64,000 nt of DNA from Cladocopium goreaui (GCA_947184155.2 CAMXCT020000905.1:124001-188000), one strand, 5' to 3'; counted from the stretch's first letter, positions 24,096 to 34,794 are shown. Numbers and translations are program-made. Notes: a model not told the origin generated them from the letters alone.

Positions 24096-24169
24096 TGCAG
24101 GCTGGGGTCGGCGGATATATATATATATAACCATTCAACTGCTTTTTGTGTGTGTAAACGACGGTGTAG

Positions 24170-24283
24170 TGGCGATCAGCGAGGAGCTATACCGTGAAGA
24201 AATTCGAGGAATGGAGCCAGATTAAGGAGCCAGATCCGACGACACATGACACGTCGGGACCGGATGGCTGGATTGCAGTCTGA
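24170..24283 (+). CDS. terminal exon, unknown gene
   Basis: After GTGTAG, 37 codons are open to a TGA with a convincing sequence (motifs SYTVKKFEEWSQIKEPDP and TSGPDGWIAV). The neighbouring frames break earlier. The upstream exon of this gene could be 22503-22590 or lie within the repeat at 23.7-24.1 kb. Confidence 0.55.
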   Translation, partial: WRSARSYTVKKFEEWSQIKEPDPTTHDTSGPDGWIAV

Positions 24284-24436
24284 TCTGGGGAATGATTTCC
24301 ATGCATATCTATTTGTATAATTATGATTAAATGAATATGGGTATAATATGATATAATCATAGATAATCAGAGCAGAACATGGATATAGCCACCGACAAAT
24401 GATTTACCATGATTTTCCTATGAACATTTTTTTTCT

Positions 24437-24540
24437 ATGGCCAAGTTGGATGACCAGGGGAATGCTCGTTGGAATTTTGCGCAGTCCGACTCGCGTTTGG
24501 GGGGTTTTAAAAGATTTCTATTTCCATGTTGACCAGGGAG
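24437..24540 (+). CDS. possible exon with ATG
   Basis: ATG at 24437 opens 33 codons (MAKLDDQGNARWNFAQSDSR) to a TGA. A second ATG frame at 24553-24650 reads MTADAIGMLQSYPKHKPKP. Either could be a first exon of a gene running right. The - strand frame of 83 codons over the same bases is less protein-like. Confidence 0.35.
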
Positions 24541-25154
24541 GGTGATCCGCAATGACGGCTGATGCAATTGGCATGCTCCAGAGCTATCCGAAGCACAAAC
24601 CCAAACCAACATCACCAATTTGCGAATTACTATATAGTCCTTGTTTTTGAAATGTGTGGGGGTACCCAATCTTCACCCGATGTTGCAAAACCGAAGAATT
24701 CAAAAATGTCAGTAGCAACAATGAAAACATGTTTATACGGTGAGCAAAGCCAATAACGAAAGATGCCTCAATCATTTGCACCGTCATGAGTTATCGGAAG
24801 CAGTTATCGATAATGTTTCTGGTAATTAATAAACCCACAACATGAGATCAGTATCTATTGGTTCAAAGGGATTATGAAAGCCACGTCCGACCGCCAATAC
24901 ACGTTGTTTGTTCATGTGTGAGGTGAATTTTGTCCAGTCTCGATTTTTTTCCTAGTGTCAGGACATCACTGCTTACGTCCCCACTCCTCTCGGTCCCTCG
25001 GTGTTGGTTTATGTTGGTTCATGTTGATTATTCAATGATTGCTTCATTTCCCTTTGGGGAAATTCTCTTTAACCAACATCAACAGCAAACATCGAGGATC
25101 ACACATCAAATCACTGTAGTCACTACAGCCAACTGTCCCCATTAATGTTTGCAG

Positions 25155-25287
25155 GGTTGGACATTTCCTCAAGGACAAAAACTCTTCAGCACAGGAGCAC
25201 CGAGTGGCTGAGATGTTGGCAAGGGCGAAGGTATTTTGTGACTGGGCTGAAATTGAAATTGGAATGTGGGCCCTACTTGCAAACTAG
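25155..25287 (+). CDS. exon, unknown gene
   Basis: After TTTGCAG the frame reads VGHFLKDKNSSAQEHRVAEM, then CDWAEIEIGMWALLAN, and stops at TAG 25285. Acidic and basic helix-forming residues alternate. It was overlooked by ATG-based calling because it begins in mid-protein. Confidence 0.45.
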
Positions 25288-25562
25288 ACAGCAATATCTA
25301 TGTATGTATAGCACATGTGTGTATGTATATATATATATGCATTTATATTGTGTAATTGTATACATGTCACAATATGATTAATTATATTATATTCATATAT
25401 GATCGTATATGTACACATGTGGGATACAATGGGGACAGATGGTAGATATTGGTTTAAAACTGTGGTACTCGGGCTCGTTGGGATCTGTGTCCAACCGGCT
25501 CTTTCTGGTGGATCCACCAGATGTCCCTGGGAACGGTATACTTTCTCACTAATTAGTGGATG

Positions 25563-25650
25563 TACCCTCTGGTAATTTAACATAGCTATGGAAAATCGCC
25601 ATTATTAATGGGAAAACTCACTACAAATGGCCATTTTCAATAGCAAGTAT
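25563..25650. mobile_element. truncated family 1 palindromic element
   Basis: The left end TACCCTCTGGTAATTTAACA and the core GGCCATTTTCAATAGC are present; the mirrored right end is missing. Confidence 0.65.
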
Positions 25651-25974
25651 GCATTTTTTTATGTTTGGTGGTTCTTTGGCTGCTTGATGTCTTTCTTGGA
25701 AGCGAGAGTCCCACCAAAAGAGCCGCCGCACTAGTCCTGGCGTCCAAGTGCTTGTGATTTTGTCTAGCTGGGTGTTTCTTTTTCTTACTCTCCCGGAAAC
25801 TAAAGTTGCACAAAAAAAATTGGGTTCCATGTTAGCGCACCCATGTTAAAATTCATGAGCGGGATAAGGGCCAGGTAGGTGCCATGTTGGTGTTGGTATG
25901 TGTTGGTATATTTTGATATGTTCGGGCACTTTTTGGCTACTGTCATACTAACATAGAACCCCACAAGCTGCCAT

Positions 25975-26215
25975 TTAGTGCTCAACCAACAGTTGCATGT
26001 TAGCCTTCCCGTTGTGGCCTTCCAGTTGTAGTACCCCGTTGTAGGCTTCCCCGGTGTTGCCAGGGCGCAGCGTGTTTACCCCGGGCGAAGTCCACGAGCA
26101 GTTGTGTCTCCCCCCGTTGGCTCCCTGTGTCAACTTGGAACCCAACTTCGAGCCCGTTGTGTGTCCCCGTGGCTTTGGCGCCCGGAGGTCCTCCCACCGT
26201 TGTGAAATGAGACGT
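25975..26215. repeat. degenerate CCCGTTGT repeat region
   Basis: CCCGTTGTRG-like and CCAGTTGT-like motifs recur every 15-35 bp. Frames are open on both strands without splice support. Related GTTCCATGT/TTTGGGTTC blocks continue to about 27150. Confidence 0.45.
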
Positions 26216-26345
26216 GGTAAGATTATGTTATGCAAATTAAAGCTTGAGAAACATTAAAAAAGCAGCAGAAATCCATACAGGCGATAAGATTCTTATCGTC
26301 TGTATTTCTTTTTCTTTTGTATATGTGTACTTAATTGATTTTTCA

Positions 26346-26640
26346 AACCAACCTGGAACCCAACTTGGAACCTAAAATGGGCACCCCTTGGAGCTGGTAG
26401 GTAAAAAAAATATCTTAACACAGTGTGGTATGTTTGCAGAGGCCGAGCCCCCCCGAAACAAACCAACCTGGAACCCAACTTGGAACCTAAATGGGCACCC
26501 CTTGGAGCTGGTAGGCAAAAAGTTTATCTTAACACAGCGTGGTATGTTTGCAGAGGCCGAGCCCCCACCGAAACAAATCAACCTGGAACCCAACTTGGAA
26601 CCTAAATGGGCAAATCTTGGGCCTGGTAGGTAAAAAGTTT
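26346..26640 (+). repeat. tandem triplication of an exon/intron-like unit, about 116 bp
   Basis: Three units contain AACCTGGAACCCAACTTGGA (26350, 26466, 26582). Each has a TTTGCAG acceptor-like site, about 67 bp open in frame (motif AEAEPPRNKPTWNPTWNLNG), and a GGTAGGTAAAAA donor-like site followed by a 45-bp intron-like piece. Read through, one frame stays open across all copies. Confidence 0.7.
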
Positions 26641-27632
26641 AGTTTTCAACCAACAGTTCTGGAAAGGCCATCCAGCTCCCGGAGTCATCAGCCATTCAGC
26701 GAGGCAGAGAAACTGTCAACCGATTTCCACATAATTTGCTGGGTGCTATGTCTAACTGGTATTGCGATGGCTCCACCCAAGTTCAAAGCATGATACCGTG
26801 AGCGCAATACGACGTGAAAAATAGAGTCGCCCGAAAGTCAGTAACATGGAATCTGCAAGAGCCACCTGGGCCACGCCTTAAAAACCACTTGGGCTCCAGG
26901 CTAAACTTCAAATCACCCTTCAAGGTTGCAGATCGTTTTGTGATGACTTGTTCAAACTCCATGTTGGCTGTTTCAGGGTGCAGTTTGGGTTCAGTTTGGG
27001 CCTGCATTAGGTTCCATGTCAGTCTTGGAGCGATTTTATTAGAAAAATAGTTGCATGATCCCCTTGGGAACATAATCCACTTGAGACCGCACCATAGGTT
27101 CATGTTAGGGGACCTCAGCAATAGCATGCAGTTCCATGTTAGATTTGGGGAGTGTATTCTATTCTTTTTGGTTTATTGTTGTATGCCAACTTTTTGTCAT
27201 CCCCTTTCTTGCACTAAACTTTGGTTATATATGTATATATCATACTGGCTGTATTCAAATGTTGATGGCAGTGAACATGGGAATATTATATTGAATTTAG
27301 CACCATTTCAGCTATTTCTCTCAAAATGAAGGTTCCCAACACGCCCAAGAGAAGGTCCAGATAATATCGTCCAGGTCGGGCCAGAATTTCAGGGGAAACT
27401 TCTCCCCTTCCCCAAGACCTGGTCCTGTAGAAACTTTCCTAGGGATAGTTCAGGATGATTGACGCCAAACCAATTGATGCCTTCGTCCTTTTAAAGAATG
27501 ACACCCATTTGTCGGTTTATTTCTTACCCATTGTTTCCGCAATAATTTGATCAGGCCCCATATCATACCAAATCTTTATGGGCAGATGGGCATAACCATT
27601 TTTTCATGGAGCTTCGATTGATCCAGCTGTGC

Positions 27633-27790
27633 AGGTGAGCACAACACATGGGATCGCATGTTCGATGAAACCACCACCCGGCCCACGGTTGGAGCGCGCA
27701 TGCCGTTTTGCGCAACCTGGCCTGAACCAGGGTCTTTCAGATCATTACCAGATTGAAAAGAACGGCGCTGTACAGTAGGTAAAGGACATA
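27633..27790 (+). CDS. possible exon, frame undecided
   Basis: Between CTGTGCAG and TAG|GTAAAG the sequence is open in two frames: one with MFDETTTRPTVGARMPF, the other with ERACRFAQPGLNQGLSDHY. GC content is clearly above its flanks. It may be the penultimate exon of the gene ending at 28271. Confidence 0.4.
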
Positions 27791-28157
27791 CAGTATTTTC
27801 TCAGGTTTCATGATTTGATGTGTTTATCTTTCTGACTTTTGCATGTCTTTTTAAAACCCCAATTCGGTCCTTGATCAAGAGGAGTTTCAAACACCAAGGG
27901 ATGGCTGTCTAAAGCGGAGAGTTTGCCGAAGCAGCATGTGGCCGTTGTCATTTTGCGGTACACACTTACATAAATTTGGAGATGAATAGATGACAGTGCC
28001 GAGGCGAGAAAACTCTGTTTCAAAGATCTCAGTGATGTTTTCTCAAAGTCTTGGAAACCCAAATCCATCCAAATCCCAGGGTGTGCAATACATTAATTTT
28101 CATGGATTTTCCCAATCACATTACACAACATGTGCCATTTTGGAGCCCCATTTTAAG

Positions 28158-28271
28158 ACACACCTTCCCGAGGACAAGCGATCCAAGCATGCCGTGACGG
28201 GCGAATGGGTCGATGAGAACCGCAAGGCGCCAGTGGAATCCAGTGGAGCAAGGGCCAAGAAGGATGATTGA
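28158..28271 (+). CDS. terminal exon, unknown gene
   Basis: After TTTTAAG the frame reads THLPEDKRSKHAVTGEWVDE and ends GARAKKDD-stop. Third positions are mostly G/C. The tail is charged and probably disordered. A 140-codon frame on the opposite strand is a shadow. Confidence 0.55.
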   Translation, partial: THLPEDKRSKHAVTGEWVDENRKAPVESSGARAKKDD

Positions 28272-28655
28272 AACATAGAGTCCTTGAAAGCAATTGGAGG
28301 TTTCCTAAAATGCGGGTACCAGGGTACCCCAATAGCTGGATAGTTTATGTCATGGAAAATCCTAATTACTAAAATAGATGATTTGCATTTTACCCCCAGC
28401 TGGGTAAACATCAGAACTAAGAGGAGTCCAAATTTCGTTACAGACTGGATCCTTGGAATGTAATCAAATCCTGAATCATCCACTAATTTCAGTACCGTTC
28501 TCCCGAAAATCTCCAAACCCACAACGTGGTTCCCCTTAGTCATTGGTTTGTCATCCCAGTTAAGGATATATGAGATATATTTATATTTACGTGTATATAT
28601 ATATATATATATTTATATTTAAATATAATATATATATATATTATATATATATAAA

Positions 28656-28747
28656 TAAGGTACCCCCCAAAACTGACGTTTGTGAGGTCGCAACGCTTTT
28701 GGGACAAATTACCTTGTTCAGTTTGAGTTCCAGTGGGGGGTACCTTA
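28656..28747. mobile_element. 92-bp palindromic element
   Basis: TAAGGTACCCCCC at the left is mirrored by GGGGGGTACCTTA at the right, set in TA microsatellite sequence. It abuts the larger element starting near 28755. Confidence 0.65.
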
Positions 28748-28754
28748 TATACAT

Positions 28755-30080
28755 ACATATGTGTGTATAAATTGTTGTCTTACTGACCGTTGAACCCAGG
28801 TAACCCCGTCCGGCGTACAAAAATAAAATGGGGGGGCAGGAGCCCCTTTTAAAATAAAAAAATAAAAATAAAATGAAAATAAAATGGGTCAGACCCCGGC
28901 ATTTTATTTTGTGGGTGCATTTTATTTTTTGAGGTGCCTAACCCATCAAGTTAACTTTTATTTTTTTGAGGTGCCTAACCCATCAAGTTAACTGACAGAG
29001 ATAGCATGATAGCAAAGCTGCACAGCTGTGAAAAAAAAGGAAGTAAAATGGAGGGGCCCTACCTTTAGTCATCATAGTATTCCAAGGGCCCGTGAGGTAT
29101 CCTCATTTTATTTATATACGCACTGCACGTGTGTGTTGTCGATCGCTGCCCACTATCTGTAGGATAGCTCATGAAAGAAAGGTAAATGCGCTTGGAAATA
29201 AACCACAAAAGATTCTTGTAAGTAACTCCCAGGGATTCTACTTCCCCCCAATATATATATATTAATATAATATAATATAATATAATGTAATATAATATAA
29301 TATAATATAATGTAATATAATATAATATAATATAATATAATATATATATAATATATAATTCGCTTCTGGGTGGTTTCTAGAAATCATATGTTGGAGGTTG
29401 GTTCTTGCCATTTTGGGGGTTTTCGGGTTTTCCTTCAAAGATTGTTAAAACCAATCAAAGAAGGAAACAAGACAAAACAAGATCAACCCAAAAGAAAATG
29501 CAGGAGCCCGAGATCCCTGCATTTTATTTATTTTTTTAGGGGTTCCACCCCCCCCCGGCAACAGACGAGGGTCAATGGCCAGGTGGAGGGTGCCTGACGT
29601 CATTTTCTTTTTGTACCTGTCCATTGTATTTTACTTGGGTTTTCCTATCTTACCTTATGCCTTCTCATTTTATTGGCATTTTTTCCTTAGGCCCCTCCAT
29701 TTTATTTTATTTTTTTAGGGGTTCCACCCCCCCCCCTGGCAACAGACGAGGGTCCCAGGTACTGAGAGCAATTTTGTCACCAAAAGTGTTTGCAAACGTT
29801 TGCCAACGAGTCCCAAGTACTTAGACTGGCTCAGGATTCAAGATCCAAGATTCAAGATTCAAGATCCAGAAAAAACTTCGTGAAACTCTCCTGATCCTAG
29901 CCCTGGGATTCACGCATTCCTTTTTGGATCTTGAATCTTGAATCCTGAGCCAGTCTAAGTACTTGGGCCCCTGGACTCGTTTGCAAACGTTTGCAAACGT
30001 TTGCAAACGCTTTTGGTGACAAAATTGCCCTAAGTACCTGGGTTCAACAGTAAGACAACAATTTATACACACATATGTAT
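28755..30080. mobile_element. 1.3-kb foldback element with 45-50-bp terminal inverted repeats
   Basis: The left end (28755-28801: ATGTGTGTATAAATTGTTGT, then CTTAC and TGAACCCAGGTA) is mirrored at 30036-30080. Inside are many ATTTTATTTT/AAAATAAAAT blocks, a direct duplication of GAGGTGCCTAACCCATCAAG (28939, 28969), a duplicated block with AACAGACGAGGGTC (29560, 29740) and a second, inner inverted repeat. No transposase frame is visible, so it would be non-autonomous. Confidence 0.65.
29755..30045. repeat. large stem: about 115-bp inverted arms
   Basis: The arm 29755-29872 (CAATTTTGTCACCAAAAG, GTTTGCAAACGTTTGC, CAAGTACTTAGACTGGCTC, then AAGATTCAAG repeats) is mirrored in order at 29925-30045. 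The spacer is about 50 bp. One arm has an extra GTTTGCAAAC unit. Confidence 0.85.
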
Positions 30081-30096
30081 AGATATATTTATTTAT

Positions 30097-31602
30097 TTAT
30101 TTGGTACATGAGTTAAATAATGATTTTTGAAGTGGAATTTCATAAGGTAATGTCATTTTTTGAACTAGTTTATCTTCAATTACAATATTACGATTTAAAG
30201 CACATTGACACATCATCATTTTTAGATTTCGATTTTCTTGTCCATATATCAAAAATATTGTTATATATAAAATTTTATCTTTAGTGATAATTTTAAATAG
30301 TTGATTACTAAAACGTCTGCAAGGTTATATTGTTTCAATATTTTATTGGGTAAGATATAAATTCAATTTCATCTTGTCATGTTTGGTTTGAGGCATGTAT
30401 ATATAATTTTGCATTGTTAATATCAATTGTTTTTTGTAAAGGGATTTTTAAATTCTTGAGACATTCATTTGCTATCATTCCATAAAAAGTTGCACAGTAT
30501 TTTGAAGTTTTTTGTAATATTTTTTGACTGTGCATAATATTTTAGATTTTGCATACTTTGCATGCAACTATGCATAAAATAGCAATTTCTACTTCTTTGA
30601 TTTGGTGATGTAGCAATAGCGTCTATATGGGAAAAATGTTTTAGTGCAATATTATATTCTATTAATTTTATAAGTGCTATAAATCCTGCCAAGTGATGTA
30701 TTTTTAAGTATTAGCCAATATCTGTTATATTTTTGCTAGCTTGATTAAGCAATTTATAGGCAAGGTTGATTTTTTAATAATAATAGTTCCCTTGCATAGC
30801 ATATTCTTAAGTTAGTAATTTTCTTCTATTATATATGGGTTTAGACGTAGATCTTTTCGGGAAAATAAATAATCAAAATTAATCCTTGATTATATTGATG
30901 ATTATTTATAATGTTATGATACATTTTTGTGCTTTGAATATTCTTTTGCCTTTTTTAAAATGCGACATTGCACTATCTTTTTATCCCTATATTTTTTCAA
31001 AACTGAAAAAATAAGAAATATTATTTAATTGGTTTTGTAGTAATAGACTGTCGATTTTAATTAAGTGATCTTTACAAGATATATATCTAGAAAATTGATC
31101 AAACAGTGCCTTTTCTTCTTGTATATTAAATTGAGTATTTTCTTGCCATATTTCGTTTTTAAGTTGACATACTTTACTTTCTATTGAATGAGTAGATATT
31201 TTTAGTGTTTGAAGAGCATTAAGGTAATATTTTTTGCAAAAGATTGTTTTGGAGGATATCTTTCACACCAATTAATGACTTCATAAGGTGTTAATTGATG
31301 TAAATATTGCTCTGCGTTTTGAATTAACAGACATTTTTTTTTGCCAATATGGGTTATAATATATAAACCCTTTTACTTGTTGTACGTATTTTAAGGGATT
31401 GTGTAAAAAGTCTGATTTTATTGCTGTATAAAAACATTTATTTGCAAATTTCTTGCTAGCGTTCAAAGCAGTTTGCCAATCATTTTTCATCCAACTATTC
31501 ATAGCAAGAGCTTTAAACTTTATTTGTTTTGTAGATTGTGAAAATTGTGTGTATGTAATAAAAAGAGTAAGCAAGCAGAAAAAAACATACGAAAAATAGC
31601 AT
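30097..31602 (-). pseudogene. slt: decayed bacterial soluble lytic murein transglycosylase (Slt-type), Rickettsiales-like
   Basis: Reading leftwards from an ATG at 31602: a hydrophobic start (MLFFVCFFLLAYSF), then in shifted frames MKNDWQTALNASKKFANK, GFIYYNPYWQKK, NAEQYLHQLTPYEVINW then CERYPPKQSF, KYYLNALQTLK, NEIWQENTQFNIQEEKALFD then FSRYISCKDHLIKIDSLL, and YCATFYGMIANECLKNL. The order (signal peptide, W-x-x-AL repeats, NPYW, a V-x-x-W-x-x-x-YPP motif, then FYG) matches the helical U-shaped domain of Slt, an enzyme that cleaves peptidoglycan in the bacterial periplasm. At least five frame changes plus in-frame stops break it. The frame ends at 30097, before any catalytic lysozyme-like domain with its Glu. 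Base composition is about 25% GC, unlike neighbouring exons. Dinoflagellate nuclei have no use for periplasmic Slt, so a transferred relic is inferred. Confidence 0.6.
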
Positions 31603-31614
31603 GTTTTAGATATT

Positions 31615-31985
31615 TTGGCACAATTTGAATCACCAGTTTTTTTTCTATCTGTTTCTAGTTCTTCTTTAGAGAATGTGGATATATTTATTAGTGGCTCAAA
31701 AAGTGGAATAACTATGGTGGAAGGATGTGGAATGGAATTTCCTGAAGATAAATTACTAAATATCTTAGATGAGGCTTTAAAACTTTTTACTCCAGTTATA
31801 AACTTGATATTAGATATGAAATCTAAAATATCAAAAACAAGTTTATCTCTAATATTCCTCTAGATTCTCATCTTTGCTCAACACAAGTGTCAGGAGAAAT
31901 CGAAACTCACTCCAGTATACTTAATTTAAAAAGCAAACTATTTACTCAATCTTCAAAACAAGAAAGAGAAAAACGTCGGTTTTGG
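31615..31985 (+). pseudogene. fragment resembling bacterial polynucleotide phosphorylase
   Basis: The open frame 31615-31863 contains VDIFISGSKSGITMVEGCG, then EFPED and KLFTPVINLI. This fits the PNPase pattern (D-L-V-V-x-G-T-x-x-x-x-MVE, E-x-x-ED-x-L, then a VI helix). A +1 shift near 31838 continues with HLCSTQVSGEIETHSSILNL, then SSKQEREKRR, like the helical linker after the first RNase PH domain. Only an internal piece is present and it starts 12 bp from the slt start, so the two fragments were joined by rearrangement. It shares the AT-rich composition of the slt relic. RNase PH-like alternatives are not excluded. Confidence 0.4.
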
Positions 31986-31989
31986 GGGG

Positions 31990-32060
31990 GGCTAGCAAAT
32001 ATATATATATTTATTTAAATATAAATATATATATATATAAATAGAAATATATATAAATAT
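31990..32060. repeat. TA-rich microsatellite at right edge of AT-rich block
   Basis: TATATATTTATTTAAATATA-like sequence follows a G8 run and marks the end of the AT-rich bacterial-like block. Confidence 0.7.
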
Positions 32061-32191
32061 TAAAACCAAGTGAAATTGGAGTCATATGTTCACTAACTCG
32101 GCGATGAAATCAGCTATGAATCTGAAATCCCCATATTTTCTGGGTTAAAACATGTTAAATCACCATGTTCCCAGTTTCTTTTCCGTTACAG

Positions 32192-32352
32192 CAACGGTTC
32201 ACCACCTGTGGCTGATCCTCCCGGGTTCAACGTCGCCGTCAACGCCGCCACAGATCTTCCCCGTCGCCGAGCTGGACTTCGACTTCGGCGAGGAGGAGCT
32301 GCCGTCGATGCGCATCGTCCACCTGCCGGAGGCCTGCAAGATGGTTGATTAA
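32192..32352 (+). CDS. terminal exon, unknown gene, very GC-rich
   Basis: After CGTTACAG an open frame ends MVD-stop at 32352. Third positions in its second half are almost all G/C (motif FPVAELDFDFGEEELPSMRI, then HLPEACKMVD). Its composition contrasts sharply with the AT-rich block 200 bp away. No upstream exon was found. Confidence 0.6.
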
Positions 32353-32445
32353 TGGTTAATTAATGGTTAACCAATGGTAGTTAATGGTTAGCCAATGGTT
32401 AGTTAATGGTTCATTAATGTTTAGTTAATGGTTAGGGAAACCATG
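32345..32445. repeat. TTAATGGTTAGCC-like minisatellite
   Basis: About eight imperfect 12-14-bp copies begin within the stop region of the preceding exon. Confidence 0.85.
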
Positions 32446-32995
32446 ATGGTAGGAAACCTGAGTTAAAAACGTGACAATTAAGAATGATAAGTGAAACATA
32501 TTGCATGCAAGTCGGATCACCTTGGATGATTTCAGAGACTTTTGATACTAGACAGTACATGTCATTTTTGAAGTTGCTGAACGCCGTCGTAACTTGACCT
32601 ATGCTGATATACCGATGTGAACATGGTGTAGCACGGTGTAGCACTTTCGGTGGCTGGCCAGTTTGCAAATGAAATTACGGGAACTATTAATCTGGCCAGT
32701 TTTTGTCCCAAATGTTGGATGGTGTCTAGATAAACAAAGTTTCACGTATTATTGCCGACAGTGCCGGAGGAATGTACAAGTATAACATTATGCCAAACCT
32801 GTTTTGTAGGGCTGTCGGCCAGCCAATCCCGAATTGCAGTCAGCCACAACCATTATTATCCAAAGTGTGTTGGTATATGTATATATATATACATGCAATT
32901 AGATGCATGCAGTCACATACAGGTATGCATTGAACACTGCCCCTCCAAAACTCTTTTTTCCGGATAGCGGAAACCCAAAAACAAGGGCTCTCCGC
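32446..32995. other. non-coding stretch
   Basis: A TA tract lies at 32876-32892. Short frames only; nothing further supported. Confidence 0.4.
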
Positions 32996-33003
32996 TCCTG
33001 CAG

Positions 33004-33376
33004 CAGACGATGGTATGAATGAAACTGATGAGAATGCAGACTGTAGACTGTTCAGGACCAAACACGATGATGTTGGAACACCCAAAGTTCACTCCATCTC
33101 AAATCTTACATGCCCAAGATACTTTGCCGAGTTTCAGCTAAGACCTATTGTGGGCTCAAAGTTGCCCAAATTAGTTCCAGGAAAACTTTTTTAAAACAAA
33201 CAATGGATATTGTCGGCTGTGAATCTCCAGGGTTGGACGCCAATTTCTGGGGCCAGCCGCAGGGCAAATCCATCGCAGAGTGGATTTACCGTGGCATGTG
33301 CCGGCGAAGTGCAGAGGAGCAAGAGAACCATATTTACTGTCCTCCTGGCGATTTAAGAGTCAAACATGGTGGTTGA
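33004..33376 (+). CDS. two-exon gene 3' end, unknown function
   Basis: The exon from 33004, after CTCCTGCAG, reads DDGMNETDENADCRLFRTKH, then TCPRYFAEFQLRPI, before a GTGGGC donor-like site near 33156. The terminal exon (33231-33376) follows ATCTCCAG and reads ANFWGQPQGKSIAEWIYRGM, then SAEEQENHIYCPPGDLRV, ending VKHGG-stop. Acidic then Trp-containing soluble protein; the family is not recognised. A 144-codon frame on the other strand (33353-33787) starts inside it and lacks codon bias. Confidence 0.5.
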
Positions 33377-34225
33377 AGCAACAAAATATAATGCAGAAAA
33401 TTCACACCAACTAACCGTCCATGATATGGGAAACTCAACATGAGGATAAGTACCGACAGATAAATGAGGGGTGGTCACCAATTTCAGTGCTAATTTCGCC
33501 AACAAATGGGTGAAACCTTGACGACAGCATAAGGAGTGGTTGGGTAAACACAGTGTGAAAAAAGGTGTAAACCCACTACTAAATGGCTTGATTTTTTCAT
33601 CAATGGGGTGATAAACGAAAGCTCTGGATGTAAGCACCAATAAACGGGATATAGCCAAGCCATGCCAAGCCAATGTAATTGGGAAGGTTTCTGTTTGGGT
33701 TGATTTTCCTAACCACATACCGACTTGGAGGGCGACCTGGCTACAAAAGTCCTTAGGGCATTTTCTTGGCTTAGTAAGGCTTGTCATATACTGTCATACC
33801 AAATAATATATTTTTTTGCTCCATAGTGTGAATGGTGTGTGTGTGTGTTCACAACCAATCGGTTAAGTATGTCAAATCCGGGTCATTTAGATTTCAGTAT
33901 ATTATATGATAATGTTAGTTATATATACAAATACCGTTGTGCATATATGCTTACGCATGAAGTCCATGGTAACCCAGTTTCAGCCCCTCAAAGACACACC
34001 ACACTAAGCTCAGAAATCATCCATGGGAAGTGACATATTTCAACACGCTCTAGGGAGTTGAGTCAGTACGTCAATTTCCACCTATAAACCACGCAGTTAC
34101 AGCACCATGTGTATGTTGTTTCGCCAAGTTCCAACCTTTGCCTGTGGAAATATGAGTCAAAGTCGAGTGCCCAAATATCGATCTGCTAGTGACTGCTAGT
34201 GAACATGACCCAAGTGTTAGCAACT
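33377..34225. other. no supported gene
   Basis: Mixed composition, with a short GT run at 33833-33850 and a - strand open frame without splice support. Confidence 0.4.
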
Positions 34226-34229
34226 CGGT

Positions 34230-34631
34230 TTGCAAGCCCGCAATTTCCGCGCTATAGTTACAACATCTTACAAGGGTCTTAGATTCAGCAATTACAATTA
34301 TCAGCTAACCAGCCAGCAAACATTCCAAGCCAGGAGCTTCTGGGTGTCGCGAAGCCTTCGTAAATGGGACTGTCCAAAAATAAGACCGCCCACACCCATC
34401 TACGTCCAAAAAGTGGCCATAATCGTTGGTGGACTTGGCAAGATCTTGTTGGACATCCCCGACTTTGGCTTGTCAGTGCATGTTTTTTGCGCAAGTTGGG
34501 AAGCTGATGGCTTTTGTTCTGACCCACAATGCAAGACTACACCCGGTAACATCACTAACGCAGGATTAGTGCTTTTTGATTCGTTCACTCCGTTTTTTTC
34601 CTTTACTCCGAAAAAAGTGGCCGTATCATGA
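34230..34631 (+). CDS. possible exon, unknown
   Basis: A 133-codon frame beginning at a non-ATG codon includes IVGGLGKILLDIPDFG and HVFCASWEADGFCSD. The first third is unconvincing and the opposite strand is also open. It could contain one real exon around 34400-34580. Confidence 0.28.
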   Translation: MQARNFRAIVTTSYKGLRFSNYNYQLTSQQTFQARSFWVSRSLRKWDCPKIRPPTPIYVQKVAIIVGGLGKILLDIPDFGLSVHVFCASWEADGFCSDPQCKTTPGNITNAGLVLFDSFTPFFSFTPKKVAVS

Positions 34632-34794
34632 TCAATGATATAAAATGATATAAATATATCTGTACAGCAACTATTGCGTATTCAACCTTCTCAGTAACAC
34701 TTACATTTTCCCAGCCAACATCCAATACGCAAGAATAACATCAACAATTTCATGCAAAAGCATTGTCACTACTATCCGCTAAGCATCATTTCAT

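Noticed and set aside
30097-31602. UGA read as Trp in the slt relic (alternative code)
   Set aside because: Two in-frame TGA codons sit where Trp would fit, but TGG is also used, TAG and TAA stops occur nearby and frames shift repeatedly. Decay explains it better.
33353-33787. 144-codon - strand frame
   Set aside because: It overlaps the + terminal exon at 33231-33376, shows no GC3 bias and has no clear splice borders.
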